Of a stretch of DNA of 64,000 nt, positions 45,714 through 63,868 are shown one piece after another. Every line of letters begins with the position of its first letter. Within the stretch, counting starts at the first letter, position 1. Source of the DNA: Roseateles sp. SL47 (GTDB lineage: Bacteria; Pseudomonadota; Gammaproteobacteria; Burkholderiales; Burkholderiaceae_C); assembly GCF_026625885.1 (NCBI RefSeq), contig NZ_CP113068.1, positions 6,324,001-6,388,000 of the forward strand, read 5' to 3'. The notes beneath the pieces were generated by a model. That model ran no database searches. It was not told the origin of the DNA and worked only from the letters and a program-made list of their open reading frames with translations. Both the position numbers and the translations under genes were made by a program.

Positions 45714-46873
45714 AACAGTCCCTTCACAGACGCTGGCATCTCGCGAGCCACGCGGACCACAGGAATACCGGATTGACGGTTCTTGTGCATGTCGTCCATG
45801 CAGCGAGGCAGGTCCTCAAAGGCGTAGATCTCGCGGTGGAGCACTGGCTTGAAGACCTTGCCGTACAGACGCGTGGCCTCCTCGCACCCTGCGGCGGTTT
45901 CGTAATGCATGTGGTCAATGGTCATTTGCTTAACCGAGAGCAGCGTCGAGTTGTATTCAACGCTCTGGGAGAGTTGCCAGCCGGAACTGACGTTCACGCC
46001 GCACCTCGCGGAAACGGCGAGACCGGCCTCGAACACCGGGCCTCTGAGCATGTCGCACACCACATGCATGCCTTCGCCATCGGTCAGCGCCTTGCAATCC
46101 TTGACGAAGGCCTTGACGTCATCCTTGCTCGCGAAGCGCGCGTACTGGTTCTGATCCATGGAGATCACGCCCTGGCGTTGAAGGTCCTCGCGGCGTTTTG
46201 CATTGCCCGAACAGTAGAAGACCCTGTGCCCCTCTGCCTTGGCCAGCATCAGAAACAGCTCCCCCACCCCGCCACCAAACGACAGCACATTCAGCACCGG
46301 GTTTTGCTGGTGCGAAACCTTCAGCCGATAAATGCCCAGGCCTCGCCGCCACAGGTGGTAAGCGGTAGGCGCGCGCAGGGACAGGGCGGCGATTTCCCAC
46401 AAGGACAGGCCACAATCGATCGGTGCAGCGATGAGCTGATGCTCATCAACCACCGCCTCCTCGGCATACCAGCCATCGGAGTCGGGCTGGTCGTAGGCCC
46501 AGATCCGCACCGGGAACCCGCCGCGATCCACACCGCCATTGCAATGCGTCAGCACGATGTCACCCGCCCTGAAGCGCTGGACGTCGCTCCCGGTCTCCAC
46601 GACTTCGCCTACGGCGCTGTTGCCGACAAAGAGTTTTCCGCCCCGGGCAGCGCTGATGTTGATGGGGTGGCCGATGGCCGCATGCACCACATTGTGTTCG
46701 GCGGACACCGCGAGCACCCGCATGCGAACCTGCGTCGCACCGCATGCGGGCAGCGTCAACCGGTCGAGCCGGATCGTCCGGGTGAGGTCGAACTTGTCGT
46801 GATCCCCGCGCACACGTTCGGACTCATGCGCGATGTCCTCGGCGGACACTGAATAGGCTCTTGTCACGGTCAT
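45710..46873 (-). CDS. MDR-superfamily oxidoreductase (alcohol dehydrogenase / enoyl reductase type)
   Basis: A 387-residue medium-chain dehydrogenase/reductase. The N-terminal GroES-like part has LFVGNSAVGEVVETGSDVQRF and the FRAGDIVLTHCNGG stretch; the Rossmann part has VLNVLSFGGGVGELFLMLAKAEGH, a variant of the nucleotide-binding GxGxxG. The catalytic-zinc Cys and His of alcohol dehydrogenases are not evident, so an NADPH-dependent enoyl or quinone reductase type is more likely. It could supply a missing trans-acting reductase for the polyketide synthase, which has no enoyl reductase in the visible module. The stop overlaps the peptidase start. Confidence 0.8.
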   Translation of the reverse strand: MTVTRAYSVSAEDIAHESERVRGDHDKFDLTRTIRLDRLTLPACGATQVRMRVLAVSAEHNVVHAAIGHPINISAARGGKLFVGNSAVGEVVETGSDVQRFRAGDIVLTHCNGGVDRGGFPVRIWAYDQPDSDGWYAEEAVVDEHQLIAAPIDCGLSLWEIAALSLRAPTAYHLWRRGLGIYRLKVSHQQNPVLNVLSFGGGVGELFLMLAKAEGHRVFYCSGNAKRREDLQRQGVISMDQNQYARFASKDDVKAFVKDCKALTDGEGMHVVCDMLRGPVFEAGLAVSARCGVNVSSGWQLSQSVEYNSTLLSVKQMTIDHMHYETAAGCEEATRLYGKVFKPVLHREIYAFEDLPRCMDDMHKNRQSGIPVVRVAREMPASVKGLL

Positions 46874-47002
46874 GCCTTCTTCTCCATCGGCTTGTGACGC
46901 CCGAGACGGCTCAGGCGTGCTCCCCAGCTACTGCGTTGATCGTCTGTGCAGCGGGACAACGCCCTGCACCAGCGATGCAGCTTGATGCGATTCCGTGGCT
47001 CG

Positions 47003-48373
47003 CTAGACGGCATCGGGTACCTCCGCTTCAACACGGTAGACGCGGCGATCCAGCAGGGACAGCAGGGCCACCAGTGACGCCACCATGCCCATCGCCACAA
47101 AGAGGACACTGGTGCCACGCCCAGGTCCGGTTCCAAACCAGGGGCCCAGGGCCTGAGACCACGCATGGCCCGGCATGAGCGCCGGCTCGAACACATACTG
47201 CGCCAGAACACCCCCCAAGCTTGCGCTGACCGGCAGGATGGCCAGCCCGATGGCTTGCTGGAACGCCGCAAAGTTCCCCTGGCGGTCGTGCGGCACTTTT
47301 CTTCGCCAGATGGCCGACGTGCTGCCCGCCAGTGTTGAACTGCACAACATGACAACAAAGGCACATGCACACAGCACCATGGCTGAGCTCTGCAGCCCGG
47401 CCAGAGCGATGGCAAGCCCTTGGACGATATTCAGAACCAGGACAAGTGGTGTCCACCGTTTCATGCCGCCCCAGACCACCAGCAGCAGCCCACTGGACAG
47501 TGCGCCCATCGCGCCACAGGTTGAAACGGCGGCGAACACCTTTTCCGAATGCTGCGCCAGCACCAGGGGCCCGATCAGCACCAGCACCATGCCGGTGAAC
47601 AACGCACCGATCACCCTGTACACGAACACCGCCCCCATGGCGGGCCGCTGTCGCAGAAAGCCGAGGGCCCATCTCACATCACCCAGGGCGCTGCGCGACA
47701 CCGGTGCCGCGCCTTCATCGGTCGGCCTTGTTGGCGCGGGCGGGATGCTCGCGACCAGCACGCCCACAATCGCGACCAGAAAGGTCAACACGTCCAGCAC
47801 CAGGATGCCGAAGATGCCCATTCGCCCCAGGAGGACGGCAGCCAACATCGGAGCCGCAAACTGGGAGACCGCCGTGGCGATCTGGTACATGCCGCTGGCG
47901 CGACCGTAGTGTTCCTTGGGCACCATCGTCGTGATGGCGGCGCTGGCTGCCGGCCCCTGAAGGCCGATGCTGATCGACAGTACAGCCTGCAGTGCATAGA
48001 GCTGCCAGACATGGAAGACATCCAGCCAGAAGAGCAGCGCCATCGTGGCGGTGCAACCGACGGCCACGAGTTCCGAGACGACCAGAATGGATCGCTTGTT
48101 CCACTGGTCGGCGATGGCCCCGCTCCAGGGCATCATCAGTAGCGCTGGCAGCGTCGAGAAAAGCACGAACTGCGTGAAGCTGATGACCGATCCAGTGCGC
48201 TGGAACAGCCACACCCCAATGGCAAAGGCCGTCAGTTGGGACCCAAACATCGACGCGAACTGGGTCGACCAGATGATGTAGAAGCCGCGGCTCATGCGAG
48301 CAACGGGTGCGGCCTCTGCCCTCGCTGGCGAGGACGCGTCGATGGGCATGGGATGTCGAGTGGGTAGGGACAT
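47003..48373 (-). CDS. MFS transporter, probable product exporter
   Basis: A 456-residue major facilitator with about twelve transmembrane segments (first one near FYIIWSTQFASMFGSQLTAFA). The motif-A-like loop reads GAIADQWNKRSILVVSE between segments 2 and 3. It resembles the EntS-like and macrolide-efflux group that often exports siderophores and peptides made by neighbouring synthetases. It lies 77 bases downstream of the peptide synthetase gene on the same strand. The exact start among three in-frame ATGs is unclear, as none has a strong ribosome-binding site. Confidence 0.9.
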   Translation of the reverse strand: MSLPTRHPMPIDASSPARAEAAPVARMSRGFYIIWSTQFASMFGSQLTAFAIGVWLFQRTGSVISFTQFVLFSTLPALLMMPWSGAIADQWNKRSILVVSELVAVGCTATMALLFWLDVFHVWQLYALQAVLSISIGLQGPAASAAITTMVPKEHYGRASGMYQIATAVSQFAAPMLAAVLLGRMGIFGILVLDVLTFLVAIVGVLVASIPPAPTRPTDEGAAPVSRSALGDVRWALGFLRQRPAMGAVFVYRVIGALFTGMVLVLIGPLVLAQHSEKVFAAVSTCGAMGALSSGLLLVVWGGMKRWTPLVLVLNIVQGLAIALAGLQSSAMVLCACAFVVMLCSSTLAGSTSAIWRRKVPHDRQGNFAAFQQAIGLAILPVSASLGGVLAQYVFEPALMPGHAWSQALGPWFGTGPGRGTSVLFVAMGMVASLVALLSLLDRRVYRVEAEVPDAV

Positions 48374-48450
48374 GGGGGGTGCCGGTGGAAGGCTTCAGGC
48401 CGCTGGCAAGCGGGCATCCGTTGGGGGGATCGGGGCCATCTGGACCAAGA

Positions 48451-56664
<8,214 letters not shown>

Positions 56665-56687
56665 GGGTCTACGCGGTTGGACCGGCC

Positions 56688-57431
56688 TCAGACATGCTCG
56701 CCGGTAAGGCGTCGCAGCTCCTGCACCACGAGGACCAAGGCCTCCCGTTCGGCAAGCGTCACTTCAGGGTTCCAGAGATCGACCAGCAGGCAGGTGCGCG
56801 CGCGATCACCTGCATTCCAGGCCTCATGCAGATAGGAGTAGTCGAACAGCAGGCAGCGTCCCTCCTCCCAGCAGTGATCGACGTTGGCCACCCTCAACAC
56901 GCAATCGGAGGGGATGTCCACCGCGAGGTGGAGGTTGATGGTGAAGTTCCACAGATCGCAATGCGGCGCAACCCTGGCGCCCGGCAGCAGGGTGGAGAAG
57001 TGCATTTCAAGGAGCGGGCACAGCCAGTCCGCGATCTGCTCTTTCATGAAGCGGAAGGTCTGGGGTACGTACTGGGCCGCAGCGTCCACCTCCTGCCCCT
57101 TGCGGAACAGGTAGAGCGCCTTCCAGTCATCCTGAACCCCTTTGTAGTGGCCGTAGTCGACCAGCGCTCCGGCTTTCGACGTCTGCAGAAATTCCGCCTT
57201 GATCTCCGGATGCAACTTCTCCAGCCCTTCCACGATGGGACGCAGCACCTCGTGCTCCCGGGGGTCATGCCAGGGTTTGGACGTCAGCCCGGGCAAGATC
57301 CATTTGGCCTGTTTCTGCAGCGGATGCCGATCCGAACGCTTGCCCAGCAGCATGCGTTCCACACGCAACACGGAATCCGCACCGTGACGGCGACGGATCT
57401 CCTCCAGACCTTCCTGAATCGACGGTGTCAT
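56688..57431 (-). CDS. Aspartyl/asparaginyl beta-hydroxylase-type dioxygenase
   Basis: A 247-residue non-haem iron(II)/2-oxoglutarate oxygenase of the Asp/Asn beta-hydroxylase family. The iron and cosubstrate residues fit the family: VAPHCDLWNFTINLHLA supplies the first His, FDYSYLHEAWNAGDRARTC the second His and the Arg, and LLVDLWNP closes the fold. A perfect AGGAGG lies six bases before the ATG, and the gene sits 15 bases after the hybrid synthase and 23 bases before the peptide synthetase, so all three are co-transcribed. It probably hydroxylates an amino acid, free or carrier-bound, or the chain; the hydroxyl could be the site of carbamoylation. Confidence 0.9.
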   Translation of the reverse strand: MTPSIQEGLEEIRRRHGADSVLRVERMLLGKRSDRHPLQKQAKWILPGLTSKPWHDPREHEVLRPIVEGLEKLHPEIKAEFLQTSKAGALVDYGHYKGVQDDWKALYLFRKGQEVDAAAQYVPQTFRFMKEQIADWLCPLLEMHFSTLLPGARVAPHCDLWNFTINLHLAVDIPSDCVLRVANVDHCWEEGRCLLFDYSYLHEAWNAGDRARTCLLVDLWNPEVTLAEREALVLVVQELRRLTGEHV

Positions 57432-57446
57432 GCTCTCCCTCCTGTT

Positions 57447-60400
57447 TTATTCAAGCTGCGCGCTGACGCGAGAACGCGGCGCCCCCTCGTCTTCTTCCAG
57501 CATGGCCAGCAGTTCGCTTTCCGATAGACCTCCAAGCTCCGACTTCAAGGCATCGATGTCCTCGCCCAGGTAGACCTTGAACTGCAACTGTTGGACCGAT
57601 TCAGCGAGGTCCCGCAGGACTGGGCGCTCAAACAGCTCCCGCATGGGAAGGTCCACACGGCATTCGTCCTCCACACGACGCAACAGCCGCACGGCCATCA
57701 GGGAGTGGCCCCCCAGCTCAAAGAAGTTGTCATGGCGGCCTACGCGCCCCACGCCCAGAAGCTCCTGCCAGATCTGCGCGAGGCATCGCTCCAGCTCATT
57801 GGCTGGCACTTCGTAGGTCCGGCTGGCCAGTGCCGCGAGGTCAGGCGCGGGCAGCGCCTTGCGGTCGATCTTGCCGTTGGGGGTCAGCGGCAGCTCGGGC
57901 AGCACCACAAAGGCGCTGGGCACCATGTACTCGACCAGGCTGTGCGCCAGCGCCTCGCGCAGTGCCGCTGCGGTCACCTGCTGCCCGGCATGTACCGTCA
58001 AATAGGCCACCAACCGCTTGTCGCCCTCCTGATCCTCACGGGCAACGACCACCGCCTCGCGCACCTCGGTGCACTGCAGAAGACGGTTTTCGATCTCCCC
58101 AAGCTCAATGCGGAAACCACGAATCTTCACCTGATGGTCGTTGCGACCGAGGTATTCGATGGTCCCATCAGGCAGCCATCGACCCAGGTCGCCGGTCTTG
58201 TACATGCGGGCGCCGGCCTCCGCGCCGTAGGGGTCCGTCAAAAACCGCTGCTGCGTCAGCTCTGCCCGGTTGCAGTAGCCGCGCGCCACGCCCAGGCCGG
58301 CAATGTGAATTTCGCCGGGCACGCCCAGCGGCACCGGGGCACCGCTCGCGTCGAGGATGTACACCCGGGTGTTGGCCACAGGCCGCCCGATGCCGGGCCG
58401 GAAGCCCTCGTCACGATCCATGGAGACAAAGGTCGAATAGGTCGTGGTTTCCGAAGGGCCATACAGATTCACCACCCTGCGCGCACGCGATGCTGCAAAG
58501 GCCCGATCCACCAACGCGCCGCGCAAGGGCTCGCCAGCCAGGTTGATGCACAGCAGCGCCTCCGGCAGCACATCGTGGTCCAGCAAAGACTGCATCGCCG
58601 AGGGGACGGTGTTGATCAGCGTGACATCGTTCCAGCTCGCGTCATGCGTCAGCGCGTCGGGCACAAGACGAATCGCGGTCCCCGCGCTGAGCGGGACAAA
58701 GAGCTCAAAAACGTGGAGATCGAAGTTCACCGACGTCGAGAACAAGGTCACCGCCAACTCGTCGGTGCTAAAGGCTTCCATGCCCCAATGGACGAAGTTC
58801 ACCGCATTGCCATGTTCGATACCCACGCCCTTGGGCTGCCCCGTCGATCCTGAGGTGTAGATGACATAGGCGAAATGCCCCGGGGCCAGCCCCCAGCCCT
58901 GCCGGCCCGGGTCATGAGGGTCCTGCTCGGCGATGCCTGCGGCGTCGGCTCCATCCACCACCAGCATGGGCACGCCGATGGGCAGTGCAGCCCGCACGTC
59001 CTGCTGAAGAAGCATCTGGGTCAACACCGCCACCGGCTCGCAGTCGGACAGCATGTAGGCCACGCGCTCGGCCGGATAGGCCGGATCCAGCGGGACGTAG
59101 GCTCCACCGGCCTTCAGCACGGCCAGCACCGCCACGACCAGGCCGGCATGGCGCTGCATGCAGATGGCCACACGGTCATCGGGACGCACACCTGTGGCCC
59201 GCAGCGCATGGGCCAGGCGGTTGGCGCGGGCATTGAGGTCCTCATAGCTCAACCGCTCGTCGCCGCACACCAACGCCAGCCGTTTCGGATGGAGGCGGAC
59301 ACCCGCTTCGAAGCGCTCATGCAGCAGCAGCTCACGAGGGTACTCAGTGCGGGTGGCATTGAACACTTCCAGCAACTCGTGGCGCTGCTGCGGGCCCAGC
59401 AAGTCCAACTGGCCGACACGTCGCTGGTCGTCCGCCACCATGTCGCCCAGCAAGGTCTGCAGGCAGGACTCCATCCGCGCCACCGTGCCGACATCAAAAA
59501 GCGCGCTGGCGTAGTTGATGTCCGCCGTGATCAGGTCGGTGCCGATATGGATGGACAGCATCAGATCGCACAGTGCAGTGTCTTCAAGGGTCTCCTTGGA
59601 AAAGAACTTCAGTCCGGCCACGGCCAGCTCGTGGTCGCCAGGCGTGTTGTGAACGTTGAGCATCGCCTGGAAGATCGGGTTGTGGCTCATGCTGCGCTGG
59701 GGCTGCAGGGCCTCAACCACCTGCTCGAACGGCAGATCCTGATGCTCATAGGCATCCAGGGTGGTCGCCTTGACCTGCTGCAGCAGTTGTTCCACCGTTG
59801 GATCACCCTCGATCCGAACGCGTAGCGCCAGTGTGTTGACGAAGAAGCCGATCAGTCCCTCCGTCTCTTTGCGCTGCCGGTTGGCCACTGGCGTGCCGAC
59901 GACAATGTCCCCCTGACCGCTGAAGCGACTCAGCAATACGGCCCAGGCCGCCAGCAAGGTCATGAACAGGGTGGTGCCATGCCGCTGAGACAGTTGGCGC
60001 AGTCCCGCCGTTAATGCGGCAGACACCTCAAAGGGTCGATGGCCGCCTGCATAGCTCTGCATGGCGGGCCGGGGCCGGTCGGTGGGCAACTCCAGGAGCG
60101 CAGGCGCGCCGCTCAGTTGTTTTTTCCAGTAAGCCGTTTGCTGCCCCAACACCTCACCCTGCAGCCACCGGCGCTGCCAGATCGCGTAATCGGCATACTG
60201 GATCGGCAGCGGAGGCAGTGGATCCGGCTGGCCCTGGCTGAAGGCCTCGTAGAGCGTGGACAACTCGCGCACCATGATGCCGATGGACCAACCATCCGAA
60301 ATGATGTGGTGCTGGGTCACGACCAGGATGTGCTCGGAGTCGGACAGACGTAGCAGGAGGCCCCGAATGAGAGGTCCCTGCGCGAGACTGAAGGGCGCAC

Positions 60401-63400
60401 GCTGTTCTTCATCACAGCGGCGCTGCACGGCTGCGGCCAGCTCGGGTTCAGGCAGGGCACCCAGGTCGACTTCGCTCAGCGCGAAGCCGGTGCTGGCTGG
60501 ACCAATGACTTGCACTGCCTGCCCGTCCAACTGACCGAAACACGTGCGCAGCCCCTCGTGCCGCACCACCACGGCGTCCAATGCGGCCTTGAGAAGACCC
60601 CGATCCAGCGGGCCAGCAATGCGGATGGATTTCGAAATGTGATAGGCCGCGTCGGCAGCATGATCTAGCTGATCAATGAACAGCAGCCGCTGCTGCGAAT
60701 ACGACGGCGGAACGATGTCCGTGACGGCCCGACGGGGGATACCGTCCCGGGCCCGCTCCGCTTCCGGTGCGCGCATGCGGTCGACTTCCAGCGCTTGCGC
60801 TGCGACGGTCGATTCACGGAACAGCGTGCGCAGCGGGACTTCGGCCCCCAGATGACTGCGGATGCGTGAGGCCAATTGGATGGCGATGAGCGAGCTGCCG
60901 CCCAACGCAAAGAAACTGTCCCTCACGCCAATCGGCCCCACGCCCAGCAACGCTTCCCAGATGGCGCAAAGATCCCGCTCGGTCGCCGACTGCGGCGCCA
61001 CGAACTCGGTCGGAAGATCCGGGCGCGCATGCAGCGACAGGGCAGCGGGTGCGCCAATGGATCCCGGCGCTGTCAGCCCCTCGTCGGACGGCTCCAGTGG
61101 CCCCTGCGGGTCGGTGTTCCCGATGTGCTGCGTGGCAGCAACGCGGGCCACGGCCCCCGCGCCCTTGCCAATCCAGTAGCGCTTGCGCTCAAAGGGATAG
61201 GTCGGCAATGGAACGCGTGAACGCGGTTCATCCCGGTAAACCGCCTGCCAGTCCACAGCGTAGCCCACGGTCCAGAGGCGGCCGAGCGCCGCCATCGCCG
61301 TCACCAGGCTGCTGGCTGGATCATCCTGGCGCGGGACGGAATCGATGACGCTGCAAGCCGCCCCCTGCCCAGCACCCGCACCTGCATCCCGTCGGACCAG
61401 ATTGCTGAGTGTGTGCCCCGGGCCCAGCTCAAGAAAGACCTCCAATTGGCGCTCTTTCAGCTTCTGAACGCCTTGAGCGAAGCACACCGTATTGCAAAGG
61501 TGTCTCACCCAATAGTCGGGATCCTTGGTTTGTTGCTCGGTGATCCACTCTCCCGACAGGTTGGAGAGGAAGGGCAACTGCGGAGCCTTCAGCTCGACGC
61601 CGGCCATCACCGACCGGAACGACGCCAGGATCGGTGCCATCAAGCCGGAGTGGGAGGCCGGCCAGCCCCTGAGAAACTGGAATTCGACGCCAGCCTCGGT
61701 CCAGCGGGCCGCGAGCGTCTCTGTTGCCTCGGGAGTTCCTGCTATGGTGCAGGCCTGTTGCGCGTTGACACACGCCAGCCATAGGCCCTCCCCCAGCCAA
61801 GGGCGCACCTGCTCCGGCGACAGCAGCACGGCCAGCATGTTTGCAGTCGGCAGGGCACCGATCAGTCGTCCGCGCTCTGCCACCACCTTCAATGCATCCG
61901 GCAAGGAAAAGACCTCCGCCAGGCAGGCCGCCACGTATTCACCCAGGCTGTGCCCGATCATCGCCATCGGCTGGACACCCCAATCCATGAACTGCCTGGC
62001 CAGCGCGTACTCCAGCGAGAAGAGCGCAACGAGGGACACCTCCAGCTGATTCATGTGCGCCTGTGCGGCGGCCAGTTGATCTTCTTCTGGAAAGAGCACG
62101 CTGCGAATATCCAGCTGCAGGATGGGCTTCGCCAGAGCGGCGCACTGGTCGATCTGCTGCCGGAAGAACGGTTCCGCCTGATACAGCGACCGCCCCATGC
62201 CCACATACTGGGTCCCACCACCAGGGAACATGAAAACGACGCCGGGCTGCCCCTTGGCACTGGATCTGCCCAGATGGGCCGTGTCCAGGCTGCGCGTCCA
62301 CCCCTTCGCGCTCTGCGCCTCCTCCCCAGCCGCTGGCGACTCGATGCACACCACACTGCGGCGGTACTCGAACTGCTGCCGCCCCACCATCAGCGTGTGG
62401 GAGATGTCGGCGGCGCTGAACTCAGGGTGGGACGCCAGATAGCTGGTCAGGTTCGCTGCGGCGGCCGACAGCGCCGTTGGTGTTTTGGCGGACAGCAGCA
62501 GCAGCTGCGGGCGAGTGGACCGAGTGACCGCGACTCGCGCAGGCGCTTCCTCCAGCACCACATGCGCATTGGTTCCGCCGACACCAAACGAACTCACACC
62601 GGCCCGCAATGGCGCGCCCAGGTCGGGCCAGTGGCCGAGCTGGTTGTTGACGTAGAACGGGCTGGACGCGAAGTCGATGTGGGGGTTGGGTGCCTTGAAG
62701 TGCAAGCTAGGGGGGATCAGCCGGTGCTGCAGCGACAGCACGGTCTTCATCAGCCCAGCGATGCCCGCCGCCGTGTCCAAGTGCCCCAGGTTGGTCTTGA
62801 CCGAGCCCAGCGCGCAATACTGCTTCCTTGTGCTGGTAAGTTCAAAGGCCTTGCTCAGTGCACGCACTTCGATGGGATCGCCCAGTCGGGTGCCGGTGCC
62901 ATGCGCCTCGACATAAGCGATGGTGTCCGCCGTCACATCCGCGATGGACAAGGCCTCACTAATGGCGGCAGCCTGGCGGTCCACGCTGGGAGCGGTGAAA
63001 CTGATCTTGTCGGAACCATCGTTGTTGATGGCAGAGCCGCGCACCACTGCATGGATGTAGTCGCCATCCGCATAGGCATCGGCCAGACGCTTCAGAAGCA
63101 CGATGCCCACGCCGCTGCCATCCACAATCCCGGTGGCATCGGCATCGAAGGCGCGGCAATGGCCATCTGCCGACTGGATGCCTCCATCCACAAAGGTGTA
63201 GCCGGTTTTTTCGAGGTTGGAGATGGCCACACCACCGGCAAGCGCCATGTCGCACTCGCCGTTCAGGAGGCTCTGGCAGGCCACATGCACGGCCACCAGA
63301 GAGGTCGAGCACGCCGTCTGTACCACCAGTGCGGGGCCGCGAAGGTTGAGCTCGTAAGCCACCCGGCCGCACAGGAAATCCTTCTGATTGACCTGCATGA

Positions 63401-63866
63401 TGGCGCGCCCGCCCATGGAGCGAATCACTGCCGGGTTGGACGCCAGGTTCTCAAAGAGGTAGGCGCTTTCGGCAACCCCACCGAAGATGCCGATCGACCC
63501 GTCATAGTCACGGGGGCTGTACCCTGCGTGCTCCAGCGCCTCCCAGGAACACTCCAGGAACAGCCGATGCTGCGGGTCCATGAGTTCGGCTTCGCGCGCG
63601 GCGACCCCGAAGAAGTCGGCATCGAACTTGTCGATGTCGGACAGCATGGAGGCCACCTTCACATAGTTGCTGTCGGCGATGAGATCCTCTTGCACGCCGG
63701 CCTGCCGCAACTCGTCGTCCGAGATCGGATGGACGGAGTCCAGCCCCTCGCGGAGGTTTTTCCAGAACTGCTCGAGTGTGGCGGCATCCGGAAAGCGCCC
63801 GGCCATGCCAATGATCGCAATGCTGTTGTTGGGGTCGATGTTGTTCTGATCATTCCATTGGTTCAT
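57447..63866 (-). CDS. Hybrid PKS-NRPS, KS-AT-ACP-C-A-PCP
   Basis: A 2139-residue hybrid. KS about 15-440 with the active Cys186 in QTACSTSL, EAHGTGTRLGDP and NLGHLDTAAG for the two His; AT about 545-870 with GHSLGEYVAAC, where Leu after GHS favours malonyl-CoA, although the later PASHSG motif is not the usual HAFH; ACP about 960-1030 (LGGSSLIAIQL); C about 1055-1490 (HHIISDGW); A about 1500-2010; PCP about 2025-2090 (LGGHSLMAVR); then a short C-terminal docking tail. There is no KR, DH or ER between AT and ACP, so a beta-keto unit is expected. The specificity residues of A read DLFNNALTY, which I recall for alanine. A polyketide synthase ends 2 bases upstream; the hydroxylase gene follows. 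Confidence 0.95.
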   Translation of the reverse strand: MNQWNDQNNIDPNNSIAIIGMAGRFPDAATLEQFWKNLREGLDSVHPISDDELRQAGVQEDLIADSNYVKVASMLSDIDKFDADFFGVAAREAELMDPQHRLFLECSWEALEHAGYSPRDYDGSIGIFGGVAESAYLFENLASNPAVIRSMGGRAIMQVNQKDFLCGRVAYELNLRGPALVVQTACSTSLVAVHVACQSLLNGECDMALAGGVAISNLEKTGYTFVDGGIQSADGHCRAFDADATGIVDGSGVGIVLLKRLADAYADGDYIHAVVRGSAINNDGSDKISFTAPSVDRQAAAISEALSIADVTADTIAYVEAHGTGTRLGDPIEVRALSKAFELTSTRKQYCALGSVKTNLGHLDTAAGIAGLMKTVLSLQHRLIPPSLHFKAPNPHIDFASSPFYVNNQLGHWPDLGAPLRAGVSSFGVGGTNAHVVLEEAPARVAVTRSTRPQLLLLSAKTPTALSAAAANLTSYLASHPEFSAADISHTLMVGRQQFEYRRSVVCIESPAAGEEAQSAKGWTRSLDTAHLGRSSAKGQPGVVFMFPGGGTQYVGMGRSLYQAEPFFRQQIDQCAALAKPILQLDIRSVLFPEEDQLAAAQAHMNQLEVSLVALFSLEYALARQFMDWGVQPMAMIGHSLGEYVAACLAEVFSLPDALKVVAERGRLIGALPTANMLAVLLSPEQVRPWLGEGLWLACVNAQQACTIAGTPEATETLAARWTEAGVEFQFLRGWPASHSGLMAPILASFRSVMAGVELKAPQLPFLSNLSGEWITEQQTKDPDYWVRHLCNTVCFAQGVQKLKERQLEVFLELGPGHTLSNLVRRDAGAGAGQGAACSVIDSVPRQDDPASSLVTAMAALGRLWTVGYAVDWQAVYRDEPRSRVPLPTYPFERKRYWIGKGAGAVARVAATQHIGNTDPQGPLEPSDEGLTAPGSIGAPAALSLHARPDLPTEFVAPQSATERDLCAIWEALLGVGPIGVRDSFFALGGSSLIAIQLASRIRSHLGAEVPLRTLFRESTVAAQALEVDRMRAPEAERARDGIPRRAVTDIVPPSYSQQRLLFIDQLDHAADAAYHISKSIRIAGPLDRGLLKAALDAVVVRHEGLRTCFGQLDGQAVQVIGPASTGFALSEVDLGALPEPELAAAVQRRCDEEQRAPFSLAQGPLIRGLLLRLSDSEHILVVTQHHIISDGWSIGIMVRELSTLYEAFSQGQPDPLPPLPIQYADYAIWQRRWLQGEVLGQQTAYWKKQLSGAPALLELPTDRPRPAMQSYAGGHRPFEVSAALTAGLRQLSQRHGTTLFMTLLAAWAVLLSRFSGQGDIVVGTPVANRQRKETEGLIGFFVNTLALRVRIEGDPTVEQLLQQVKATTLDAYEHQDLPFEQVVEALQPQRSMSHNPIFQAMLNVHNTPGDHELAVAGLKFFSKETLEDTALCDLMLSIHIGTDLITADINYASALFDVGTVARMESCLQTLLGDMVADDQRRVGQLDLLGPQQRHELLEVFNATRTEYPRELLLHERFEAGVRLHPKRLALVCGDERLSYEDLNARANRLAHALRATGVRPDDRVAICMQRHAGLVVAVLAVLKAGGAYVPLDPAYPAERVAYMLSDCEPVAVLTQMLLQQDVRAALPIGVPMLVVDGADAAGIAEQDPHDPGRQGWGLAPGHFAYVIYTSGSTGQPKGVGIEHGNAVNFVHWGMEAFSTDELAVTLFSTSVNFDLHVFELFVPLSAGTAIRLVPDALTHDASWNDVTLINTVPSAMQSLLDHDVLPEALLCINLAGEPLRGALVDRAFAASRARRVVNLYGPSETTTYSTFVSMDRDEGFRPGIGRPVANTRVYILDASGAPVPLGVPGEIHIAGLGVARGYCNRAELTQQRFLTDPYGAEAGARMYKTGDLGRWLPDGTIEYLGRNDHQVKIRGFRIELGEIENRLLQCTEVREAVVVAREDQEGDKRLVAYLTVHAGQQVTAAALREALAHSLVEYMVPSAFVVLPELPLTPNGKIDRKALPAPDLAALASRTYEVPANELERCLAQIWQELLGVGRVGRHDNFFELGGHSLMAVRLLRRVEDECRVDLPMRELFERPVLRDLAESVQQLQFKVYLGEDIDALKSELGGLSESELLAMLEEDEGAPRSRVSAQLE

Positions 63867-63868
63867 GG

